Source: Symbiodinium natans
Taxonomy: Eukaryota > Sar > Dinophyceae > Suessiales > Symbiodiniaceae
Direction: 5' to 3'
NCBI GenBank assembly: GCA_905221605.1
Contig: CAJNDS010000180.1
Coordinates: 197,501-261,500 of the forward strand
Length of the DNA: 64,000 nt
Part shown: piece by piece, positions 43,500 to 53,072 of the stretch
Position numbering within the stretch: position 1 is the first letter of the stretch
How the letters are laid out: each line of letters opens with the position of its first letter
Program-made: the position numbers and the translations under genes
Notes under the pieces: generated by a model
Seen by the model: only the letters and a program-made list of their open reading frames with translations
What the model was told of the DNA's origin: nothing
Databases searched by the model: none

Positions 43500-43554
43500 G
43501 GAGGACCGAAATGCCCTTCGCAGCTTGACGCGGGGGACAGCGAGGATCCTCCAG
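43500..43554 (+). CDS. Orphan exon candidate
   Basis: VEDRNALRSLTRGTARIL with CAG|GTTGGA donor, between telomere-like arrays. Unrecognised. Confidence 0.35.
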
Positions 43555-43785
43555 GTTGGAGGGGTTTAGGGTTTAGGGTTTAGGGTTTCTCATGTTCCGC
43601 GCACACCACCACGCGGGACGTGTGTTGTGGTGTGCGCCTAGGTTCACGCTCTCTCCCAACCCACCCACCCAAATCTCAACCTTGACGGGTTTAGGGTTTT
43701 TTCTATGGTTGTTGGGCAGATCGTTCGCCAAGCATGTGCGACAACCTAAAAACATGGCCTGGGAGAAGCTCACAAAGGTTTAGAA

Positions 43786-44405
43786 ATGGTCCGGGAGAAG
43801 TTCAAAGAAATGGCTTGGAAGAGGCAGAAACGGTCCGAAACCCACAGAAACTGTCCGGGAGGAGGTTAAAAAGGCTCAGAAACTGTCCGGGAGGAGCCCA
43901 AAAAGGCTCAGAAACTGTCCGGGAGGAGCACAAAAAGGTTCAGAAATGGTCCGGAGAAGCCCAAAAAGGTTCAGAAACTGTCCGGGAGGAGCCCAAAAAA
44001 GGCTCAGAAATGGTCCGGAGAAGCCCAAAAAGGTTCAGAAACTGTCCGGGAGGAACCCGAAAACTGTCCGGGTGGAGCCCAAAAAGGCTACAGAAACTGT
44101 CCGGAGCACAAACTGTCTGGGAGGAGCCCAAAAAGGCTCAAGAAGCAAGAAGCCCAAAAAAGCTCAGAAATTGTCCGGCAGGAGCCCAAAAAAGCACAGA
44201 AACTGTCCGGGAGGAGCCCAAAAAGCCGCAGAAATGGTCCGAGGAGCCCGAAAAGGCTCAGAGACTGTCCGGGAGGAGCCCCCAAAAAGGCTCAGAAACT
44301 GTTCGGGAGGAGCACCAAAACAAACTGTCCGGAGGAGCCCAAAAAGGCTCAGAAACTGTCCGGGAGGAGCACAAAAAGGCTCAGAAACAGTCCGGGGGAG
44401 CCTCA
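43786..44405 (+). repeat. Satellite of about 32 bp (GGCTCAGAAACTGTCCGGGA...)
   Basis: About 20 diverged units of CTCAGAAACTGTCCGGGAGG followed by AGCCCAAAAAGG. Unit length varies by one or a few bases, so frames drift; the 230-codon Lys/Ser/Arg frame over it is not a gene. Confidence 0.92.
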
Positions 44406-44407
44406 GA

Positions 44408-46135
44408 AACGGGCCGTGAATCCTAAACCCTAAAGACCTTGAATCCTAAACCCTAGGCCCTGAATCCTAAACCCTAAAGGCCCTGAATCCTAAATCCTAA
44501 AGGCCCTAAATCCTAAATCCTAAACCCTAAAGACCCTGAATCCTAAACCCTAAAGGTCCTGAATCCTAAACCCTAAAGCCCCTGAATCCTAAACCCTAAA
44601 GGCCCTGAACCCTAAACCCTAAAGGCCCTGAGTCCTAAACCCTAAAGGTCCTGAATCCTAAACCCTAAACGCCCTGAATCCTAAACCCGAAAGGCCCTGA
44701 ACCCTAAATCCTAAACCCTCAAGGCCCTGAATCCTAAACCCTAAAGGCCCTGAATCCTAAACCCTAAAGGCCCTGAATCCTAAACCCTAAAGCCCCTGAA
44801 TCCTAAACCCTAAAGGTCCTGAATCCTAAACCCTGAAGGCCCTGGATCCTAAACCCTAAAGGCCCTGCCCCAGGATTTGGCCGGACTCGTAGTGAAAATG
44901 CGATTTTTTAGTACTGAAAAACGATGGTTTTGGGTGACCCTCCGTTTTCCCGAAAAATCCTAAATCCTAAAGGCCCTGAATCCTAAATCCTAAACCTTCA
45001 AGGCCCTGAATCCTAAACCCTAAAGGCCCTGAACCCTAAAGGCCTTGAATCCTAAACCCTAGGCCCTGAATCCTAAACCCTAAAGGCCCTGAATCCTAAA
45101 TCCTAAAGGCCCTAAATCCTAAATCCTAAACCCTAAAGACCCTGAATCCTAAACCCTAAAGGCCCTGAATCCTAAACCCTAAAGCCCCTGAATCCTAAAC
45201 CCTAAAGGCCCTGAACCCTAAACCCTAAAGGCCCTGAGTCCTAAACCCTAAAGGTCCTGAATCCTAAACCCTAAACGCCCTGAATCCTAAACCCTAAAGG
45301 CCCTGAACCCTAAATCCTAAACCCTCAAGGCCCTGAATCCTAAACCCTAAAGGCCCTGAATCCTAAACCCTAAAGGCCTTGAATCCTAAACCCTAGGCCC
45401 TGAATCCTAAACCCTCAAGGCCCTGAATCCTAAACCCTGGCCCTGAATCCTAAACCCTAAAGGCCCTGAACCCTAAATCCTAAACCCTAAAGCCCTGAAT
45501 CCTAAACCCTAAAGGCCCTGAATCCTAAACCCTAAAGGCCCTGAACCCTAAACCCTAAAGGCCCTGAATCCTAAACCCTACAGGCCCTGAATCCTAAACC
45601 CTAAAGGCCCTGAACCCTAAATCCTAAACCCTCAAGGCCCTGAATCCTAAACCCTAAAGGCCCTGAATCCTAAACCCTAAAGGCCCTTAATCCTAAATCC
45701 TAAACCTCCAAGGCCCTGAATCCTAAATCCTAAAGGCCCTGAACCCTAAACCCTGAAGGCCCTGAATCCTAAACCCTAAAGGCCCTGCCCCAGGATTTGG
45801 CCGGACCCGCAGTAAAGGTGCGAATTTTAGTACTGAAAAACGCTGGTTTTGGGTGACCCTCCGTTTTCCCGAAAAATCCTAAATCCGAAAGGCCCTGAAT
45901 CCTAAATCCTAAACCTTCAAGGCCGATCCTAAACCCTAAAGGCCCTGAATCCTAAACCCTAAAGGGCTTGAATTCTAAACCCTAGCCCTGAATCCTAAAC
46001 CCTAAAGGCCCTGAATCCTAAACCCTAAAGGCCCTGAATCCTAAATCCTAAACCCTCAAGGCCCTGAATTCTAAACCCTAAAGGCCCTGAATCCTAAACC
46101 CTAAAGGTCCTGAACCCTAAACCCTAAAGGAACCG
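44408..46135 (-). repeat. 23-bp satellite derived from the telomere-like heptamer
   Basis: About 70 units of CCTGAATCCTAAACCCTAAA plus GGC. Two diverged copies of a 92-bp non-repeat block (44868-44960, 45788-45880; GCCCCAGGATTTGGCCGGAC...) interrupt it. Confidence 0.95.
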
Positions 46136-47370
46136 TCGATTTCAATACTAAAAAATCGCACTTTTGACTGGGGCCCGGGCCGATCCTGGGGTCCGCCTCA
46201 TTTGGGGTGTTTTTGGAAGCAAACTTTCCCCTTCAAGGGAGGGGCGGAGTTTTGAGCAAGGGGGGTCTCCGAATACTAAATTGCTTTGAAAATGGAAAAA
46301 TACGACACCCCCTTGACCAAAATTAGGCAGTGAAAAGGTCGCAGGGGTCCGGGTGACCCCTTTGGGGGGCACCTAAAATGCTCCCAAGCAGCTTGAAAAG
46401 CATCGAAAAGGCCCTGGTGGCTTCAAAAACGCCCTGGGAAACTCTGGGAAGCTTGGAAAAACCTTGAAGAGCCTTGAAAAACTTGAAACCCTGAAACCAG
46501 TGAAGGCTCGGTTTTAGAGCCCGCCCAGAACCGTCGATTTCAGTACTAAAAAATCGCACTATTAACTGGGGCCCGGGCCGATCCTGGGGTCCCCCTCATT
46601 TGGGGTGTTTTTGGAGACAAACTTTCCCCTTCAAGGGGGGGTCGGAGTTTTGAGCAAGGGGGGTCTCCGAATACTACATTGCTTTAAAAATGGAAACATA
46701 CGACCCCCCCTTGACCAAAATTAGACAGTGAAAAGGTCGCCGGGGCGGCTTCATCAGAGGCCCTGGGGTCCCCCTCATTGGGGTGTTTTTGGAAGCAAAC
46801 TTTCCCTCTCAAGGGGGGGTCGGAGTTTTGAGCACGGGGGGTCTCCGAATACTAAATTGCTTTGAAAATGGAAAAATACGACCCCCCCGGAGCACCTAAA
46901 ATGCTCCCAAGCAGCTTGAAAAGCTATCGAAAAGGCTCTGGTGGCTTCAAAAACGCCCTGGGAAACTCTGGGAAGCTTGGAAAAACCTTGAAGAGCCTTG
47001 AAAAACTTGAAACCCTGAAACCGGTGAAGGCTCGGTTTTAGAGCCCGCCCAGAACCGTCGATATCAGTACTAAAAAATCGCACTTTTAACTGGGACCCGG
47101 GCCGATCCTGGGGTCCCCCTCATTTGGGGTGTTTTTGGAGGCAAACTTTCCCCTTCAAGGGGGGGTCGGAGTTTTGAGCAAGGGGGGTCTCCGAATACTA
47201 AATTGCTTTGAAAATGGAAAAATACGACCCCCCCTTGACCAAAATTAGGCTGTGAAAAGGTCGCGGGGGTCCGGGTGACCCTTAGGAGCCCCTAAAAGGC
47301 TCCGAAGCAGCTTGAAAAGCTCTCGAAGAGGCTCTGGGGGCTTCAAAAAAGCCTTGGCAGCTCCGGGAAG
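46133..47370 (+). repeat. Large tandem repeat, unit about 0.4 kb
   Basis: AACCGTCGAT(T/A)TCA(A/G)TACTAA begins units at about 46133, 46528 and 47053, with a partial unit inside the second. Shared internal boxes include GAGTTTTGAGCA and AATTGCTTTGAAAATGGAAA. Minus-strand frames (46323-47083) are copies of each other and show no domain. Confidence 0.9.
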
Positions 47371-47371
47371 C

Positions 47372-47605
47372 TTGTAGGCTCCTGAATCCTAAACCCTAAA
47401 GGCCCTGAATCCTAAACCTAACGGCCCTGAATCCTAAATCCTAAACCCTAAAGGCCCTGAATCCTAAACCCTCAAGGCCCTGAATCCTAAACCCTAAAGG
47501 CTCTGAATCCTAAATCCTAAAGGCCCCGAACCCTAGATCCTAAATCCTAAAGGCCTAGAATCCTAAAGCCTAGAATCCTAAATCCTAAACCCAAGAATCC
47601 TAAAG
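47372..47605 (-). repeat. 23-bp satellite, second block
   Basis: The same CCTGAATCCTAAACCCTAAA units resume after the 0.4-kb repeats and decay at the end. Confidence 0.9.
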
Positions 47606-48500
47606 GATGGAGCGATTTAACTTAAAACCCGAAGGTTTAGGGTTATTCTCTTTGGGGCCAGACTGACGCTGGCACGCGGGTTCAACCCTTCTATGCGTGG
47701 GCCGCGCTCACCGCGCGCACTGGCCCCGAGCCCTCGCCAGGCTTCGCCTGACGGCTCGGGCTCGTCCGCGGGCTGTCGCCACGCGGTATCGCTCGCTGCT
47801 GCTTATCGCAGCGCCCGCAGCTCGCTCCAGTTTAGGGTTTAGGGTTTAGGGTTTAGGGGTTCAGGGCCAGGCACGTCAGAGAGACCTAGGGCAAAGGGGT
47901 TCAGGGTTTCGGGTTTGGGGGTGGGGGGCCTTTCTGAAGACGGGCGTGGGTGGGGTTTCGGGTTGAGCTCATTGGTGCTGCGTTGAGGACGGCCCGGGCG
48001 AGCTCAGACATGTGTAAAAGGGCTAGCTACTGTAGGGTTTACGGCTTAAAGTTTTGGGTTTAGGGGCGAGGGGCGGGGGCGAGGTTTGCGATGCAGAGTG
48101 GTTTGGAGCGCAGGGTATGTCGGGAACCCAAAGCACAAAGAATCCTGAAACTAGGCACTAAACCCTAAACCCTAAATCCTGGAGCCATTCGAGAACTGGA
48201 CTGTGAACTTTAGCCTCCTGAGAATGAGGTTTCATCCTGTTCAGAGTAGATACCCCAAAAGGTCTATAGGTTCACCCGAAACAATGTATCACGAGAAGCA
48301 AGATGACCTGTGCCAGACAGGCTTGACTGGGTCTCTCTTCCAAGATGCCTTTTCAGGGTTTAGGGTTTAGGGTTTAGGGTTTAGGGCTTCCCTTGTAGAT
48401 TTGGGTTCTTGAGGGAGGAGGGGTTCAAGGGCCGAAGGTTCCCCGAGTTTCGGGTTTAGGGTCGGCCCGAAACCTGAAGCCCCTTTTTTTTGCGTGCTTT
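47606..48500. other. Stretch without a gene
   Basis: Holds a GC-rich stem-loop (GAGCCCTCGCCAGGC / GCCTGACGGCTCGG, 47734-47775), short TTTAGGG arrays (47830-47857, 48357-48387) and no coding signal. Confidence 0.5.
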
Positions 48501-48511
48501 GCTCCCCCAGA

Positions 48512-49056
48512 AGGCGCAGCTGCAAGCGGCCAGTGGGGTCGAGGGCCGCGAAGGTGCAGCCCAGAGCGCGCTGGAGCTCCCGCAGTTCCGCGGCCTTCTG
48601 TCTCTCTGTGAGTGTGTGTGTGTGTGTGTTGCCCCGCTGCTGCACCAGTAATTATTACGATTGCGATTTCTACTACTATTTCTATTGCGGATTGCGTAGC
48701 AGTGTTGCACCACCCTTGTTCTGCACTACCCTCCGAAGTAGGCATGTGTGTAGAGCATCTGCTCATCTCCTTCGTAAGATTGCCTCATTGGGCGTGACCA
48801 TCGCATTTATGGTAGCACATTTTCTGCTACATCGGAGAATTGGGGAATGAGCTTTTTTGTTTTGTTTAGATATCTAAAGCCTTTGTCGAGATTGTTTTGG
48901 CTGCCTTGCTGACGGACCGCACCTCCGACCCAGGTTTCTGATTCTCAGCCTAACGCAGGCGCGCTCTGCTTGGCCCCCTCTCTCTTTCTCCCTCTCTCTC
49001 TCCCTCTGTGTCTTTCTCCCTCTCCCCCTCCCTCTCTCTTTCCCTCCCTCTCTCAT

Positions 49057-49106
<50 letters not shown>

Positions 49107-50400
49107 TCTTTGATGTAAAGGGCAGCTGGGGCGAGGTGAGTGCGAGCAGAATCAAGCTCCCGCCTCGCTTTGGCAGGCCTGCGAGGGTGCCCGGTCACTG
49201 CTTCAAAGGACCGCCTTCCCGGAGCACTCGAGGAAAAAACCCTGGAGATGTGTAGGGGAGCATAGTGTTATTATCATATAGGCATCATTCGGCAATCAAA
49301 TAAAGTAAGGGTTAGGGCTGAGCCTCATGCCTTGCCTGGCGCTGCTAGACCCTCTGGATGCAACGGCAGAGCGAGGGAGAGGAGAGTAGACCAACACGAA
49401 AATGAACCCTACACCCTAAACCCTAAACGCTAAACGCTAAACCCTAACCCTAAACCCTAAACCCCAAACCCTAAACCCTAAATCCTAAACCCTAATGTGT
49501 AGGGAACCACCGGGCCGTGATGCTCGCAGGAAGGCTTTGTCCATCCTTTTGGAGGCCGAGCGCTGCGCTGGAGCCGCGACGGTCTGGCCATTGACAGACT
49601 CCCAACAGGGTTTAGGGTTTAGGGTCTAGGGTTTAGGGTTTAGGGTTTAGGGTTCTGTCCTGGAGCAAAACGAGGGTGCGATCAGTCTATCGACCCTTTT
49701 TGAGGGTAGGTGGGCTTGAATTTGAAGCTCCTTGTGTTCGGGCACGTTGGCAAGCACGCTGCATCAGCTTCCAGCCACGTACCAACCCTAAACCCTAAAC
49801 CCTAAACCCTAAACCCTAAACCCTAAACCGAGGAAGTTCACACCACCACGCAGGGCACTCCCTGCGTGGTTCTGGGACGCTCGGCTGGCGATTCGGGCAT
49901 TGTCTGGGAGGACAACGGAAGACGGTGGACTTTTAGGGTTTAGGGTTTAGAGTTTTGGGTTTAGGGTTTGGCACTTGGAGGTTCAGTGTAGCCAATTTGA
50001 ACTGTGCTTAGAACCCACTTGTAAGCCCCTTGGGTGCCCTAATATGGTTATGCTCTGGGTTATAAGGACAGTTCTACTTGGTTAGAAAGTATCTTTATCC
50101 TTCAAGCAATGTTTGAGCCACTCTCCCGCCCTACCTGAATACATCCCCCGGCAATGCCTTCACCTCGCAATTGGCGAGACAATGATCTTCAGCGCCCAAC
50201 TTACTCGGATGGGACCAACCTTGACTCATAGCTTCCGCCCATTCATTCCGGTGCTGTTCAACATTATGGCCCTGACATATTTCCGTACGTAATTACTCCT
50301 AGCTACACCATTCTCCTGTCGGGTATTTTCGTTGAACAGGCCCCCGATATTACGATGCAGAAGGATAGCGGTCTCCCCCCTAAACTTTAAACCCTAAACC

Positions 50401-50432
<32 letters not shown>

Positions 50433-52675
50433 ACCCTAAACCCTAAACCCTACAGGCTGCTCTGGGTGGATGCCTACTGTGGGCGAGCAGCACGCCCTTG
50501 CATCGAGCTTGCGGATCTCCCAGGGTATCGAGCTGGAGGCTGCAGGGGGTGAGGGACCTTCAAATTTAGATTTAGGGTTCAGGGTTCAGGGTTTAGGGTT
50601 TAGGGTTTCGGGTTTAGGGATTTGGGTTGTCCGGCTGCAAAAAAGGGTTTGGGGTTTAGGGTTTAGGATAGATCAAGGGACTGTTGGAATCTGATCTCCT
50701 GGGCCGTTGCACAGCTATCGTATTTTCTGTCTCCTCTGCAATCGCAATTTTTTATTAAGTTCAGAGTTCAGAAGCTCGGGTAGTTATGGGGGTTTAGGGT
50801 TTAGGGGTTTAGGATTTGGGGTCTGGGACGGTCAATATGGTCCCTTAAAAGGGTTCTGAAGTAAGGGCCCTTGGGTTGTACAAAGGGTATATAAGGGCCC
50901 CCCGTTTAAGGGCCAATACTAAGGGACCGTGTAACTGCTCTTAAGAATTTTGAAATGTTTTGCATCTTTTCTGTGACACAGACGATTCCACGACTTGTGC
51001 CTGCAGATTGCGGCAGTGCGCTGGCAGTGCGAGTGACAAACCCTAAACCTAAAGCCATTAGAGGCAGCAGTGTTTTTTGCCTTTTCTTTGGTGGACCAGA
51101 CTATGTTCCCTGTGTCAGCTAGGCGGGTGACGAAAAAAGAAACCCAACTCAAACGCCCAAACCCGAAACCCTAAACCCTAAACCCTAAACCCTAAACCCT
51201 AAACCCTAAACCCTAAACCCTAAACCCTAAACCCTAAACCCTAAACCCTAAACCCTAAACCCTAAAGAAAGGCGAGGATGATCCCTGCGAGCAGCCTCCG
51301 CAGTGAACTCCGCTCCGACCCACCGGCGACCCTTCCTGGGGCTTGAGCCGAAGTGGGAAGGTTTAGGGTTTAGGGTTTAGGTTTAGGGTTTAGGGTTTAG
51401 GGTTTAGGCTTGGTGCTTCGAGGGGACCTCGAAGAGGTCCTGGCACCACTTGAGAGTGCGTTCGGGGGCGAGCGGGGCCTGTTACCACCCTCAAATACCT
51501 AGAAGGGCAACATTCGCACTTTTTTTTGAGGGGTTCTTCAATTCTACTGCAGGATCACTCTGTCGGGCTTTTTTTCTCCCCTTTTCCAGAGGGACACATC
51601 TTCTACAAGTTGCCCATAAAGGGACGCCCAGGTTGAAAACGGCCTCTCTCCCCCTGCCCTCCGTGGGCCCTCCTTGCACGATCGCCTGTACAGTGTACAG
51701 CCCTGACTTCCAGGGCAGCTGGGGGTTGTCTAAGTCCGGATCCCTTTCGAAGTTCGTAGACTCTTTTTATGGAAAGGGCCCTCTCCTCTCCACCGAAAGT
51801 TTCAAAGGGTCCTGAGGTAGAACAACCACCAGGTCCCAGGTGGACCACGACAGATGCCCAGAGTTCGAAGCAGTCGTGCAACGGAGGAAAATGCATAGGA
51901 TGAGTGAGGGCTAATGTGATGCCACAGCAGTCGATGGTTGATCTCAAGGCGCCGAGTTCTCTTGATACAGCTTTCTTTTAAACCACAACCGTTAACAAGA
52001 ATATCCCCGCAGTAGTAAACCCTAAACCCAAAACTAAAACAGCCCCAAACCCTAACCCTAAACCCTAATTCCCCCCCCCCCCCCCCCCCCCCCCCGCCCC
52101 TGCCCCCCCAGAAGTCGTCACCCGCCGATCTCTGCAGCACGCGGTCCGAGAAACGTGCGGGCCCCCCCAACGCTCTGTGCCATCCATGGCCACGGTGCTT
52201 GGGCTCAAAGGATGTAGCTTGCGTAGGTTTTATTGGGGGCTTAGGGTTTTGGGGTTTAGGGTTTCGGGGTTTAGGGTTTAGGGTTTTGGGGTGTAGGGTT
52301 CGTGGTGCCCAGTGGCAAAATTCATACCATAACTTGTGGCTGCTCTGGCGTCCTGACTGTACCGCCGAGGTGACCCTGACGACGCCGCGGTCAGCGCGCG
52401 CCAACCCGGGTGCGCCATTCTTGCCCGGCCGGTGCCCGAGTTTCTGCCAAACCGGACACTCTGCCCTACACTGCACTACACCTGATGAGTCCTTCGCCTT
52501 TCACTATTTGGTGGAGAGTGGGGCTCTCTTCTACCAGCAAGAACTCTTAAGTCCCACACGGTGTTCCACGGCTCGAGCTTCCGAGGCTTTGTTCCCCATG
52601 AGCTCAGAACAAACAACGCCAAACAGCCGCTCGGAATCACTGAGATTCCGCCTTTGCTCGCACCTGCCTTGCTGA
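48512..52675 (+). CDS. Unrecognised multi-exon gene
   Basis: Coding-like + strand exons with good acceptors: 48512-48608 (TGCTCCCCCAG acceptor, GTGAGT donor; KAQLQAASGVEGREGAAQ), 49177-49245 (CEGARSLLQRTAFPEHSR), 49318-49386 (SLMPCLALLDPLDATAER), 49532-49606 (GFVHPFGGRALRWSRDGL), 49834-49932 (TQGTPCVVLGRSAGDSG, IVWEDNGRRWTF), about 50135-50285 (LHLAIGETMIFSAQLTR), 50339-50385 (APDITMQKDSGLPPK), 50455-50549 (LLWVDAYCGRAARPCIEL), 51411-51475 (VLRGDLEEVLAPLESAFG), 51839-51930 (DRCPEFEAVVQRRKMHRM), 52112-52219 (SPADLCSTRSEKRAG), about 52300-52675 (SFAFHYLVESGALFYQQE; stop at 52675). Not joined by phase, and no family recognised. The grouping into one gene is an inference from strand and density. 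Confidence 0.4.
49055..49100 (-). repeat. (CT)n microsatellite
   Basis: About 20 CT units within a longer CT-rich tract from 48978. Confidence 0.95.
49404..49656. repeat. Opposed telomere-like arrays flanking an exon
   Basis: CCCTAAA at 49404-49494 and TTTAGGG at 49608-49656, with a coding-like exon (49532-49606) between. Confidence 0.9.
49972..50107. repeat. Introner-like element, family C copy 5
   Basis: CTTGGAGGTTCAGTGTAGCC at left, CTTGGTTAGAAAGTA and CTTCAAG at right. Confidence 0.6.
50828..50945. repeat. Introner-like element, family G copy 2
   Basis: GGTCCCTTAAAAGGG...AAGGGCCCTTGGGTTGTACA...TATATAAGGGCCC...AAGGGACCGTG, as at 22983. Confidence 0.6.
51159..51409. repeat. Telomere-like arrays on both sides of a short unique block
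   Basis: CCCTAAA units at 51159-51266 (15 units) and TTTAGGG at 51360-51409. The latter ends TTTAG|GC directly before a coding-like exon. Confidence 0.9.
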
Positions 52676-52677
52676 CG

Positions 52678-52760
52678 TGGGGGTTTCCGAAGATAGGGGG
52701 TGCCCTTTTTAGGGGGTCCCTTTAAGGGGATTCACTTTCTATTTGGGGCATAAACGGGGT
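52678..52760. repeat. Introner-like element, family B
   Basis: GGGGGTTTCCGAAGATAGGG...ATTTGGGGCATAAACGGGG. Confidence 0.55.
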
Positions 52761-53041
52761 CTTGGGAAAGACCCGCGTATCATGTGTTCTTTCATGTCCT
52801 TCCTGACCCTGCCGGGGTTGACTTGACATTGGATCCCAGCTGTACTTGTTAGCATTAGGTAACGAGCTCCAGCATTAGCATTTGACCCACGCCTCCATGA
52901 GTAATTTGCGTGTGACTTGCTCTTGTGCCGAGGCAAACACTTGCATATGCCCCGGGCGGTGAGACAGACAAGCCGTTGACGGCCAGACAGAGCCATGATG
53001 GCATCCTAATGTGTGCCTGAACACCCTGAACACCCTGAAAC

Positions 53042-53072
53042 CTTAGTTCCTAACCCTCTCGAGCCCAGGAAG
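53042..53072 (+). promoter_or_regulatory. Likely trans-splice acceptor and leader of the EFHC-type gene
   Basis: CCTAACCCTCTCGAGCCCAG lies 4 bases before the ATG at 53073: a branch-like CTAAC, pyrimidines and AG, as expected for SL addition. Inference only. Confidence 0.35.

Noticed and set aside
43734-44426. 230-codon frame
   Set aside because: Falls on a 32-bp satellite with drifting frame; kept only as a low-interest check.
44408-46135. CRISPR-like array
   Set aside because: Repeats are head-to-tail with no unique spacers and derive from the telomere heptamer; the DNA is eukaryotic.
46323-47083. Two similar minus-strand frames (about 80-100 codons)
   Set aside because: Copies within the 0.4-kb tandem repeat; no domain or start context.
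47670-47780. tRNA gene (GGGTTCAACCC resembles a T arm; GC-rich stem-loop nearby)
   Set aside because: No acceptor stem, D arm or anticodon arm can be paired around it.
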